A DNA stretch of 64,000 bases, taken from positions 6,112,001-6,176,000 of the forward strand of contig CM070901.1 in NCBI GenBank assembly GCA_036417435.1, written 5' to 3'. Shown here piece after piece: positions 34,693-46,195 of this stretch. The translations under genes were made by a program, and so were the position numbers. Each line of letters starts with the position of its first letter. Positions within the stretch are counted from its first letter, which is position 1. Source of the DNA: Inia geoffrensis (taxonomy: Eukaryota > Chordata > Mammalia > Artiodactyla > Iniidae). The notes beneath the pieces are model-generated. The model did not search any database. It was not told the DNA's origin and saw only the letters and a program-made list of their open reading frames with translations.

Positions 34693-34979
34693 AAGACACA
34701 ATAAGCATAATATATAAATGAATAATAAAATATTAGAAGAGTTTTTCTCAAATATTTTGGAGTCAGGATTTCTGCGCTCTCTTAAAAATGGTTTCAGTTC
34801 ACAAAAAACTTCTGTCTATGTTGATATCTGTTGATATTTACCATATTAGATATTAAAATAAACTTTTAGAATAAATATATTTGTTTAAAAGTGACAATAA
34901 TTAACCTATTACAGGTTAACATACTTTTATAAAAAACCTATACTTTTCAAATCCAAAATATAAAAATAGAAGAGTGGCA

Positions 34980-35480
34980 TTGTTTTATATTTTTGCAAAT
35001 CTATTTTTTTGCATATCTTACTAGTTAGATAATAACTGGATTTATGTATCGGGTTCATCATTCAGTCTATTGAGATATGTTGTTTTCCTTGAAGAAAATG
35101 AAGACAAGCTCACCTCATACAGTTATGTAGTTGGAAGAGAAGGGTATTTTACCAGGCTTTTCGGATGATGGTGCATATATTTCTCTGATATGACATCAAC
35201 ACTAAATAACTATTAATTTCTTAGAGTTTGCTTACAAAGTGGAATCTGTAACTATGGCAATGAATTCTTCATTTTCTCTTACATTAAAATCCACTGGTGA
35301 TTCTTTCACTTTGAAAGGGTCTCTCACATATGCATGATTTTGTAACTTCATATATTGGCCATTAAGAAAATGGTGATTATGTCTTATGTTGACATATTTC
35401 ATTATACAATATAAAAAGTCACTACCAATTTCATCAGAAAAGCCATTAATACTGGGACACTGATACAAGTTTTCCAAAAT
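34980..35480 (-). pseudogene. hAT-type DNA transposase remnant, reversed
   Basis: The minus-strand frame from 35,477 to 35,232 reads like the region before the C-terminal dimerisation domain of hAT (Charlie/ZBED-type) transposases: a YVRDPF block, then a short acidic linker and EEFIAI, then DSTL. Related proteins have W(I/V)R(N/D)PF...EELI.L..D..L here. Continuing on the minus strand (35,165-34,980), the DNA matches in order what I recall of the domain coding for the LPFPTTYLCE block, but stops and indels break it. hAT transposases cut and paste DNA in the nucleus; this copy is inactive. No catalytic Asp region or terminal inverted repeat was found. An uncharacterised ZBED-like pseudogene is the alternative. 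Confidence 0.5.
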
Positions 35481-35625
35481 GCTAATTTTTGCTTAAAAAT
35501 TGAATTGTATTATTGGCAATGTAGTGCCTAGCATTAACCTTTTTAATTGTAATGTAAATGCCTAACATTAAGCTTTTGATTACCAAGGCATCCATTTTAA
35601 AGGTATTTATCTTGAATAAACATAT

Positions 35626-36352
35626 TGCCAGCCGTGTGACACAGCTACTGTCAAAATAACTAGATAAGGAACCAGACTGCTCTACCCAAGAAGGTCGCCT
35701 TATAGAAAGCCCTGGACCTAGAGATTGTCATACTGAGTGAAGTAAGTCAGACAAAGACAAATACCATATGATATCACTTATACGTGGAATCTAAAAAAAA
35801 AAAAAAAAAAAAAAAATGGTACAAATGGACTTATTTACAAAATAGAAATAGAGTAACAGATGAAGACAAGCTTATGGTTACCATGGGAGAAATACTCTGT
35901 AATGACCTATATGGGAAAAGAATCTAAAAAAGAGTGGATATATGTATATATATAACTGGTTCACTATGTTGTACTCATGAAACTAACACAACATTGCAAG
36001 TCAACTATACTCCAATAACAATTAAAAAAGGAAAAAAGAAAGCAAGCCCCGAGTGACCTAGATAACCGACAGCTTTTCCCTACCCTCACCCTAATTCCCA
36101 CTTCTTATGCTTATGCACCAGTAAAGAGTGAGCTCAAAAAACCCTAGGCACCCCACCTAAAAAAGACAGAGTCCAAGTCCACGCTCCCTCTCTCTCTCTA
36201 CCCACGACCCTTGTTGTGTGGGCCTCAGGTTTACCAGGTACATTCCAGGACTTGTGAGTAATAAATTGTCTTATTCGAAGCTTCCTGATGGTTTTGCTGA
36301 GGTATGTCCTGTAATTCTAATAAGAACTGGGAAGTCTGTCCAGCCACAACAA
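35626..36352 (+). mobile_element. Retroviral LTR interrupted by an L1 tail
   Basis: The first part (tgccagccgtgtgacacagc to 35,710) and the second (36,044-36,352) together form one LTR. AATAAA is at 36,260-36,265, followed by gaagcttcctgatggttttg, ctgaggtatgtcctgtaatt and aagaactgggaagtctgtcc, a U5-type end. The downstream ggacgtcagttggcaccaga near 36,375 could be leader or primer-binding sequence. No gag or pol is seen. Confidence 0.6.
35711..36036 (+). mobile_element. L1 3' end inserted in the LTR
   Basis: Contains gtcatactgagtgaagtaag, accatatgatatcacttata, an internal A run (35,791-35,817), and tatactccaataacaattaa at the end. It is flanked by the 7-base duplication agaaagc (35,704-35,710 and 36,037-36,043). 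Confidence 0.85.
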
Positions 36353-37273
36353 GGTCCCTGATGGTGGTGAGAGGGGACGTCAGTTGGCACCAGACCAGGT
36401 GAGTCCCTCATGCATTCCTAGCAGAGAACATCACCATCAGTAGGTTGAGACCCACACAAGAGGCAGGGAATTCTGTCAGGGGTTTTCCTTCAAGTGACAG
36501 GCTCACTTGGTTCATTTTCAAGAAATATCTGGAAATACCCAAGTCTGAACAAACATAGTTTGTCTGTCACTTGTTCTTTCAAGTAAATGTTTTTTTTTTT
36601 TTTTTAAAAAAGCAGCTGGCTTGGCTTGCATCTCAAATAATTGCACAAGTGTGTTTCCTCTAGATGACCTTTGTGTAATAGAAGTACTTATACACACGTC
36701 CCATTTCATCTACAGAAGATTAAAATGAGGTCCACTTGAAGGGCCAGATATATGAAAATGAGTAATTGCTATCTATTTATCAAGAGATTTCTTAAATAGG
36801 ATTGCCTTTAAAAGTGTGTAGGTACATGACGATGAAGAATAAAGTGACCATTCACGCATGTAGTATACTAGTTGACCACTGCAGTTCAGTGCCATCCCTG
36901 GATTTGTGCCAAAAGGCCAGCAGCTTTACCCACCATTGCTCTTGTGTCATCAATGCAATTGGCACCACAGTGGAGAAACAAACAAATAATGCTATCACAT
37001 TATTATGAAAACAGTCTGTGTCTTCCAGATAACCTATAAAGGCCTTGAGGATTCACTGAATGCTGCAGACCACATTTTAAGAATTTTTATAACATAAATA
37101 CATGAAAGTAAATGAGTGTCATAAAGGGCATTAGGAGAATCGGAAAAGGGGATGATGCGTGATTTTGAATAGAGTGACCTGTTTTGATGGTACTGAGAAG
37201 GCGATCTTTGAGCAAAGATGTAGAGGATGAGAGTATGAGTCACAAACATATCTGGGGGAAGAACCGACAAGGT
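36353..37273. other. Unassigned sequence
   Basis: No gene recognised. The start may be retroviral leader. A T run occurs at 36,590-36,605. Confidence 0.35.
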
Positions 37274-37288
37274 AAAAAGCATAATCGA

Positions 37289-37482
37289 GGGGCTTCCCTG
37301 GTGGCGCAGTGGTTGAGAGTCTGCCTGCTGATGCAGGGGACACGGGTTCGTGCCCGGGTCTGGGAAGATCCCACATGCCGTGGAGTGGCTAGGCCCGTGA
37401 GCCTGCGCATCTGGAGCCTGTGCTCCACAACGGGAGAGGCTACAATAGTGAGAGGCCCGCTTACCGCAAAAAAAGAAAAAAA
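37289..37482 (+). mobile_element. CHR-2 SINE with target-site duplications
   Basis: Head ggggcttccctggtggcgca, B-box region gggttcgtgcc, body ending gagaggcccgcttaccgc and an A-rich tail. Duplications are aaaaagcataatcga (37,274-37,288) and aaaaagcataattga (37,483-37,497), with one mismatch. Confidence 0.95.
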
Positions 37483-37507
37483 AAAAAGCATAATTGAAAC
37501 AGAGCAA

Positions 37508-37778
37508 GACCCTGTGGAGCTTTCTGTGTCCCCCATTCCTTGATTACAGGAAATAGGCTTCTTTCAGCCTCTATGACCTTCTCTGAGTTCCAAAGAGCAT
37601 GGGCATGTTCAAACATTTGCTAATTAGGGAAGGGAGGGGATGCAGAGACAAGGGAGGGACAGTCAAGAAACAATAGTGCAGACTTAGGGCAGGGTCCTGC
37701 TCGGGCCATCCCGCCCATCCCAACCCCCCCACCCCCCCACCTCCTCACAAGGGATATACCTAACAATATCTTTGAGCT
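37508..37778 (+). mobile_element. Partial LTR (copy B of a within-window pair)
   Basis: Matches the first 240 bases of the LTR at 13,399-13,642. Shared blocks are tttctgtgtccc, aataggcttc.ttcagcct, gctaat.agggaagggaggg, aatagtgcag and taacaatatct.tgagct. It lacks the TATA box and AATAAA half present in copy A. It carries an extra C-rich tract at 37,700-37,745. Confidence 0.8.
37710..37738 (-). repeat. C-rich tract, G-quadruplex-prone on the minus strand
   Basis: Five runs of three or more C (cccgcccatccc, then two runs of seven), separated by 1-2 bases. On the minus strand this satisfies the usual G-quadruplex pattern. It is absent from the other LTR copy. Confidence 0.85.
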
Positions 37779-37799
37779 GAACAATGGCTGAAAAGGAGG

Positions 37800-39000
37800 A
37801 GATGAAATTAGGGAAGTAACAAGGTGACCAGATTGTATAAGGCTTTGTAGACCATCATAAGGATGTTTTCTCTTACCTTTTCTGAAATACAGACAGATTA
37901 CAGCGTTTTGAGGAGAGGAAACTTGATTTGGATCTTGAAAGAATCAGTCTAGTTGTAGAACTTAAGATATATATCAGTGAATTATGAGACTATTCTAGTA
38001 ATCCAGATGAGATATCACAATGGCTTGGGATATAATGGAGGCAGATGGGTTGGTAGTATAAAGTAGGATTAAATTCTGGATATGTTCAGAAGATAGAGCT
38101 CTTAGGTGTTTCTAATGGATTGAATGGATGTTGTGAGGAAAAGACTAGTCTAGAAAGACTCTAAAGTTCTTGGCCTGAACTTATGAAATGACAATATTGC
38201 CATTAATCATAATGGTTGCCACTTTAAGTGGGTAAGTTTGAGCAAGATCAATTTAGTTTCACACACTACATTTGAGATATCTTTTAGATATATAACATCA
38301 GACATTAAGTACATAATTGGATGGAATATGTCAGACTGGATTGTGGGGTGAGTTCATGCTAGAGATAAAAATTAGTTGGCTGGTGGGAAGCAGCCGCATG
38401 GCACAGGGAGAGCGGCTCTGTGCTTTGCGATGACCTAGAGGGGTGGGATGGGGAAGGTGGGAGGGAGGCCCCAGAGGAAGGGGATATGGAGACCTGTATC
38501 TGGATATGGCTGATTTGTTTTGTTGTACAACAGAAGCTAACACAGTATTGTGAAGCAATTATACTCCAATAAAGGTCTATTAAAAATCTATTAAATTTTA
38601 ATCTATTAAAAATATTTTAAAAATTAATAAAAGAAAATTAGAAGATTTCTTTATCATTAGGCTGGGAGTGTGTGTAGGTTGAGAAGAGAAGAAAGATAAG
38701 TACTTAACCCTAAACCCTGCCCATGTTAGGAAGATAGGCATAGGAGGAAGAAGTAAAGAGACCAGAAGAAGTAAGCAGGGAAGCAGGGCTTAATTCAAGA
38801 AAGTATGAGTTTTTTTTAGGTTGAGTGAAAAATAGTAGGGCTGATTTCCTATATCAAATTCTGTTGACAGAAAGATAAGAATGGATCATTGAATTTAATA
38901 ACATGGAAACCAATGGTGGCCTTGATAAAAAGTTCCCTTGGGGTAGTGTGGGCAAATCCTGATTAAATTGGTCCAAGAGAGAATAGGATCTTTAACATTA
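37800..39000 (-). mobile_element. Old L2-like LINE, reversed, split by an L1 tail
   Basis: Blocks aggctttgtagaccatcata (near 37,840), gtttgagcaagatcaattta then acatttgagatatcttttag (38,237-38,290), gagtgtgtgtaggttgagaa (near 38,665) and gaaaccaatggtggccttga (near 38,906) follow the reversed L2 reverse-transcriptase region. The same family occurs at 16.5-18.6 kb. The identification is by order of weak similarities. Confidence 0.45.
38370..38590 (+). mobile_element. L1 3' UTR tail
   Basis: Contains gctggtgggaagcagccgca, a G-rich tract (38,440-38,480), gctaacacagtattgtgaag and caattatactccaataaagg. It corresponds to the last 220 bases of the L1 at 18.8-20.4 kb. Possible duplication aaaattag on either side. 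Confidence 0.85.
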
Positions 39001-40449
39001 GACTGAAATGCTTAGAACAGAGAGAACACTTTGAAGAAAAACACAATAGCGTCTTGTTAAAAAATCTATCCTTCAACATCATATTTAGTTTTGTTATATA
39101 AATCAAGGCAAACAGAACTAAATCAGACCAGTAGTAACCTAAGGATTATATGTTCTCTTTAAAATTCTAAAAATAGGAAACTCAGGAAAAAAATTATAGT
39201 ATGTTTAAATAGGCACTTAACTCTAATAATATGATGGAAACTATAGTTTATCAAGACATTTAAGGACATGGTAGAAAACTATGTTATCATTGCCAAAAAC
39301 GATATTAGTTTTTCAGCTTTTTTAACTTTCCTCTGTGTCAGGGGAAGTTCTTTATGTAACATCACAAAAGAAGCAGAGGGGACACATACAATCAATTTTC
39401 TTCAGATAATTTTGTTTTTCTTAATCTATATGATAAATGTAGAGAAACAAGTAGAGTCCAACTAATTATATTTCCATTTGCATTAATCACATGAAATATA
39501 CTTTAAAAAAATTAAGCAGTTCACATGGAGATATCACAGCTGATATGTGCTTTCCTCCTTCATATGTAGAGACTACCTAAGCTCCAACATTTTTCAGTAT
39601 TTTTAAAACTTTCAATTTACTTATTAAATCATTTTTTTTTTAGCTCTTACTATCTGCCAGGCACTTTTCCAGGAACTGGATGAAAATCAGTGAACAAAAC
39701 TGCTAAAAATTTGTGCTTGCTATGTATGTTGGTTTGCAACTTAAAAAAAAAAAGAGGTAATGGAAGACAGCAATAAAATGGCAAACATTTAGCAAAACTT
39801 GAATGCTAAATAGAAAACATTTGGCAAGTTCTTCTCTGTGCTGTACCCAGGACACATGACCAATCATATCATTTTTTTTTTCAAATTGGCTTAAACTCTT
39901 TTTGAGCAAAACATATCAGATATTTAATACCAGTTGTAACATCTGTAGTCCCCACCTCTGCTCCTGATGTACTGTGACCATCCCAGAATTATAAAACTAA
40001 ACTTCTGCCTTAGCTATACTTTTGCATCACAACCACAGATAAATGAAATGACATTGAAATGAGTATTGCTATCTTATATCTTAGACATGGAGCTAATAGA
40101 ATAAATACCAAAGAGGTAGAAAAAATAAGAAGAAATAAATATGATGGATAAAGCATAAATTAAGATAGTAGATATAAGTCTAAGAATCAGTAAATATAGT
40201 AAATCTGTATATGTTAAATTTCCTTTGTGAAAGGCAAATAGGTTTAAAAAGGAATCCAACCATATGCATTTAGCAAATGATTCACCTAAGTTATAGTTAT
40301 ACAGAAAAGTTGCAAATGAAGGGTTGCAAAAGATTCCAGGCTAATTGCTAACAAAAGCAAGCAGATATATTAATGTTGCCAGACAAAAGAGAATTAGAGA
40401 AAAAACTTTAATATGATAGAGAAGGATATTTCAGATTATTATTATGAAC
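39001..40449. other. Unassigned AT-rich sequence
   Basis: No gene. A short L2-like reversed piece may lie at 39,640-39,720 (tctgccaggcacttttccag). Confidence 0.4.
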
Positions 40450-40838
40450 TAGATGCTTGTGTTCTCCTCAAATTCAGATGTAGAAGCCCCCATCCCCAAA
40501 GTGATGGTATTTGGAGACGGGGTTATTGGGAGGTAATTAGGGTAGATGAGGTCATGTGGGTGGAACCCTCATAGGATGGGATTAGTTCCCTTATAAGAAG
40601 AACCCCAGAGAGTTTGGTCTCTGTCCTTACACTCATACGCGAAGGAGGGGTCATGTTAGCACATTACAAGATAGCAGCTGCCTCCAAGCTAAGAGAAGCC
40701 TCAGAATGAACCCTACCTGGATGGCGCTTGGATCTTGGACTTGCCAGCCTCCAGAATTGTGAGACATAAATTTCTATTGTTTAAGCTGCTCCGTCCATGG
40801 TGTTTTGTTATGGTAGGCCAAGCAGACGAAGACAATTG
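40450..40838 (+). mobile_element. MaLR LTR (MLT1A/MST-type), nearly full length
   Basis: In order: gatgcttgtgttctcctcaa, gtgatggtatttggagacgg, ggaggtaattagggtagatg, gaaccctcataggatgggat, cttataagaagaaccccaga, gccagcctccagaattgtga, ataaatttctattgtttaag, and gtgttttgttatggtaggcc with gacgaagacaa at the end. This is the complete layout of an MLT1A/MST-type LTR. No internal sequence flanks it, so it is a solo LTR. Confidence 0.9.
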
Positions 40839-43800
40839 TTTTGAGATCAGGTACTAAGAATTCATAATATTCATGGACCTTCAGGCATGTAACTAGATAG
40901 GCAATATAGCAATAAAAAAAATCACTATAAAATTGAAGAAATTGAACATACTTCTTTCAGAAAAGATAAACAACAGCAAAAAAAAGAAGGGGATAAAGAG
41001 AATTTGATGGACACAATTGAAAATCTTGATCTAATAAATGTATATGGAACCATATACCCACAAGCCCAGCGTTTGCATCCTTCTGAAACATGTATAGAAA
41101 CTTTAATAGACAGTTTCCATGTACTAGATCTGAAAAGAAATGTCAAGTAATTTTAAAAGAAAAAGACTAATTTTACTCTATACTTTTTCAAAATGCAAAA
41201 AGTTAGCCAAAATTATATTTCACCATTAAATAAAATAAAATACACTATTCTAAATAATTCTTGAACAAGAAGAAAATTATTATTTTTAACAATAGAAATA
41301 TTGTGTATGATATGAGTAGCATAACAGGAAAATATGTAAATTTTAAAAAGAAAACTTGTAAAATTACTATTGGCTAATTCTAAAACAAGATTTATTTTGT
41401 TAAAATCTATTCTATAAAATAAACCCTAAAAGACAAAAAATAATAATTTTAAATAGAATAGAAAACTTTACTATTGTTCAGTCAAACCCAATGCTAGTCT
41501 TTTGGGGGAAAAATCCAAAAGAACTACTGGCAAATTTGATCACTTATAGGTACACATAAACTTAGAAATCAAAAAGAGGAAAATAAAATCAGGCAAAATT
41601 TTTAGAGTCTATTATATATAAATTTATGTCAATAAATTAAGATTTTTCGATGAAATAAATGCTTTTCTAGAGAAAAAAATTCATAGAGTAATTCTTAGAA
41701 GTAATTGACAAGGCGGACAAAATTTTTTTTCTCAAATAACATACAACTCTTTGATGATATTACTAGTGAGTGTTATCAAACATTTCTGAAAAGGAATATG
41801 GAGAATGTTGGAATCCTCTCCATTCTAAGTTATATAGTTAGAATGGGTCAACAATTAACACAAAAGGAAAGTTATAGGGGTTTTTTGTTTTTGTCTTTGT
41901 TGTTTTGTTTTTGTTTTTAATTCCTTTCTGACGGTATCATCAGCTGAGTCATCTCAAATAAAACCAGTCATGCTCTAACAGGCAGTGGTTCTAAAGTGGT
42001 TAATGCCTGGTTCAATGCTTTTAGGAGGAGGCATTTTGGATCTGTGGAAAGGAGTCAGCATCTACTATTTTTATATGCTCTTGCAGTAATTCTGTATGTC
42101 TCCATACAGAATCAGTGTTCTAATTTGAATATGATGCTAATAAAAACAATGGGACTTATGGTGTCTCGATCCACCTCTATGCCAGACAGTCATGACCTTA
42201 AATTAAAAACATGACCAATGAGAACCTCAGTCTAATTCCCAACAAGGTGTGATTTCTACTATGCTGTTCAGAATGCTTTATGAAAGTATGGAAATATCTA
42301 CATTAATATTTTTCTTTAATTTTTGAAGTAAACTATTCTTGTAAACACTTAAAATTACTTTAATAGTAAACAATGATAAATCTGATCTATCAGACTGGTG
42401 TTGCTTCATGAGTGGAAAGTTCTCTTGAGGGCTGTCTCTCTTGAGGGAGAGGAAGAAACACAGCAGGGAGATTGTCTGATCCTCTGAGGGGGCACATCAT
42501 AAAATTGTGGGCTGAACCTCACCCGTAAATTGCTAGAATAAGAGCTGGTCCTTTCCCATGAATGTTGAAACTGTCCCTGGGAACCCTAGAGTGGTTTTTG
42601 TTCGTTTGTTTTTTAAATCAACGCTAGGAGGACCCAGTTATGCGCCAGAAACTTCAAAACTACACAAGCTGGAGTAGACTAATTTTCGACGGACAGTAAA
42701 CATAATCCTAGGTTTAGTTATGGATATGATGAATGTAAGGCAGGGTTTCTAAACTATAAAACACTTTAAAAAATGTTTCCTCTGTCTCTTCATATCAGAC
42801 CAAAATTGACTTTCTAAGAAAGCTGAAATACAACGGAAAAAAGCAATTCAGAGATATTTAGATATTTCAGACACGTTATATTGAATGGTTCCTGTTGACA
42901 TGTTTTACACAAGATAGTCAAAATAGCTTCATATGCTGCCATAAAATGTTCCAGTATTCCTATTTAGTATTTTTACATGATGATTCTTATTTTCTTGATG
43001 CCACTATGTAATTACTTTTCAAAAGCAAGAACAGTGGGCCCGTTTTCTTATTTCTATTGAGTTAGTGTTCATTTTGGCAGTTACTATAATTGCATAGTGC
43101 TGAATTCAGGAACACTGGCCAGAAAAATAAAATGGGAACGGGTGCAGTGCTCTTACGATTCACATACTAGTTTCCCTAAAAATGATTTCACAAGTGCAAC
43201 ACTCCTCTCTCTCCAAAGGCTTCCAAAACACCACAAAAGGAATATGATCAAAAGCATTTTTTTCCAACTCAAGGCAAAACAAGCGGAGGAGAACTAAAAC
43301 ATAAAAGGAACAAAGCACTCGCTATAATTACAGTTGCAAAAATGATTTCATTTCCCCTAAATATTGCATATGTTTTCAATAGTACTTATTTTGCATGTTT
43401 AATGTTATTCATAGTTACTGGAAAATACTACTCTGGAGAATCAAATCCTGTTATGTAGGAGAAGCCCTATTCTGTTAAACTAGTATGAATAAATGACAAA
43501 AACAACTTTCTATAATATATTAGTTATTATGATTGTATTTTTTAAATAGGTAATCTATTTCAAGAAAAGTTCTTCTGAGATAGAGGAGCTTCATCTCAAA
43601 AGTGATGGGAGAAAGATCTACAAAATCAAAGAATCTAGAAACGTAAATAGTTGATACAGACAACAAAGGGGAAAGAATAACATTCCCAAATAGTTATAAA
43701 GTTTCCATTAGGATTTTACTAGTAGTGGGGCCATTTGATTCTTCTTATTAAAGGAATAAGAAGACAATTTATTATAAAATATTTATTATGTTGCTACTTT

Positions 43801-44540
43801 GTATTAAGTTAATATGAAAGATTCAAGCATAAAAATGCAATATCATTTAGAATGAAGCCATAAAGTTACAAGCTATACCATATAAGTGAGCAGAGTCTGA
43901 TCCTTCTTTCTGATCTTGTTGACATATAGCAGTTCAGGTTTCATTTGGCCTCTATGATAGTTACTTATAGTGAAATTTTAGGGCTACTCCTCCCAGTACC
44001 CCATTTTGCTAATTTCCCTGCCATAGTTTTCATATATAGCTATTTCATCATTCCAAAAAGCAATCCAAGCAATGGTTATCCAATAAACTCTAAGCACTTA
44101 GTGAGCTTTCAACTAATGTTCATTGAAGAAAGACTGAATAAATGATTCTATTTCAGACTTAACTTTTGAATAAATATTTTATTCATCCATGGATAAAAGA
44201 ATACTTAAGAAATTTTAAAATATATATCTTATTTTCTGCATAATGTTTGGGTTTTATAATTATTTAAGCTGATGTACTTGTTATATTTCAGATTACATCA
44301 TTTTAGCAGGCTTTTGTACTATGTAAAAAGGCTACCTCATAAGAAGAAACACTGTTTTACATTTGAGAATTTATTTTCAATTTTGTATTTTGAAATAATT
44401 ATGTAATCATGGCAAATTCCAAAAGTACTACATTGATTACATTGTAACATTTACCAAACTTCGGCTAGTGATAACCACTTATAAAACTATAGTACAATGT
44501 CTATAACTAAAAAATCGACATTAGTACTGTTGAAGAGGAA
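40839..44540. other. Unassigned AT-rich sequence
   Basis: About 3.7 kb without a recognisable gene or clear repeat. A TTTTG-rich stretch lies at 41,880-41,918. A slightly GC-richer patch at 42,385-42,700 is not identified. Confidence 0.4.
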
Positions 44541-44559
44541 ACATTTGTCCTCTATTCTT

Positions 44560-45690
44560 GTAGGTTCTTTTGCCTTGTCTAATAATTAAGTTGACATAAG
44601 ACATTAACAGGAGAAAAAAATGAAATTTTGTGTATATGGAGCCTCACATAGAATTGAGAAGATCCAAGACAGGCAGTCATGGCTTGTGTGCCATCCTGAG
44701 CTAAGGAGAAGAGGTAGGGGTCTGAGATTCCAAAGGGGAGGAAGACAATTTATAGGGAGATGGGAAGAACAAATGTTTGATAAACAAATGTTTGTAATGC
44801 CACGTAGAGATAATGGGACAAGAGGAATTTCTTGAGAAATAAGAGCAATGGTAGCGTTTTGGTGATAATATTTAGTTTTTTGTCCTCAATTCCTAAAAAA
44901 TTCTTCAGAGCCATAAAGGTGAAATGGGTATCTTGTTATTCATAACAAGCTCTTTGGTGCCACAACTGGGTTTATGTTAACACAACTGGGTGACTTTTGG
45001 AAGCACCTAAGGATGGGGGCTGGTTGTCAGGAGAACCAACATTGTGGTTAGAGGGGTGGAGCATTCATTCCCACCCCAGGACATCTAGAGAAGAGAGAGG
45101 GGATAGAAATTGAAGTCACCAATGGCCAATGAGTTATTCAATCTTGCCTAAGTCATGAAGCCTCCATGAACATCCAAAAGGACTGGGTGTGGGAGAGCTT
45201 CTGGGGTGGTGAACACGTGAAGGTTTGGGGAGTATGGTGCTGTCAGAGCGAAGGGAAGCTCCCACCCTTTCCCCATGCCTTGCCCTACATATCTGGCAGT
45301 TCCTGAGTTATATCTTTTTATTAAAAAACTGGTAATCTGGTGAATAAATGTGTTTCCTGAGTTCTGTGAACCACTCTAGCAAATAATAGAACCCAAGGAG
45401 GAGGGAAACCCTGATCTACAGTCAGTCAGAAGCACAGGTGACACCTGGGCTTGTGCCTGGTGTCTCAGGTATGTGGAGTGGGGCAGTCTGGTAGGGCTGA
45501 ACCCTTAACTTATGGAATCTGTTGCTGTCTCTGGGTAGATCAGATAAATGGTGTATGAATTGAGTTGAACTAAATTGAATTGTAGAATGCCCAGCTAGTG
45601 TCTGGAGAATTGCTTGGTGGTATGGGGGAAGCTCCCCTCCCCATGGTAAAATTGGGTGCAGAACCCAGAAGAGTGGCCCTTAAATTTTAC
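44560..45690 (+). mobile_element. LTR-like interspersed repeat, family not named
   Basis: Blocks that I remember as a dispersed mammalian repeat occur in order: gatgggaagaacaaatgttt, acaactgggtttatgttaac, ggatgggggctggttgtcag, gtcaccaatggccaatgagt, gtcatgaagcctccatgaac, ggtggtgaacacgtgaaggt, cagttcctgagttatatctt, agttctgtgaaccactctag, cagtcagtcagaagcacagg and gagaattgcttggtggtatg. The layout suggests a retroviral LTR. I cannot name the family or fix its ends. Confidence 0.55.
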
Positions 45691-45876
45691 AGGTACCTGA
45701 AAAATCATTTAACTGCCTCCCAATTGTTTTCAAATCAGAATGTAAACAAAGATAAATTGTAATTTATATAGTCACAGTGAAATTATTAGTAACACTAAGG
45801 CTGCCTTCTGAATGCTACAAGAATCATGGCAGCCAAACTATATATACTGCAAGAGATCCTGCCACTGGAATAGACA

Positions 45877-45902
45877 AAAAACAAACAAACAAACAAAAAA
45901 CA
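45877..45902. repeat. (CAAA)n simple repeat
   Basis: A short run of CAAA units in an A/C-rich stretch. Confidence 0.7.
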
Positions 45903-46024
45903 CCAAGCAAGAACAACAACAAAATCTAGACTTCACTCATAATTTGAATACATAACATTGAAAACTGCAGTCGTATTTATTTAGACTTTCATATCTCTAG
46001 TGGTCATTCTCTCCACTGCATATA

Positions 46025-46195
46025 TGACAGTCCTTGGGTCCAAATTCAGGAGACCTGATATCAAGTCCAAACTCTAGTAATCATTGGCTGCATGATTTCA
46101 GATGATTTGCTCAATATTTCTTCCAAATTTTTCATTAGTAAAAGGAGAATGAAATCAATGACCATCAGACAAGGTCATTTTGAATGTCAAATAAG
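46025..46195 (+). repeat. MIR SINE fragment
   Basis: Blocks ggagacctgatatcaagtcc, tgcatgatttcagatgattt and cattagtaaaaggagaatga follow MIR order. Diverged. Confidence 0.5.
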
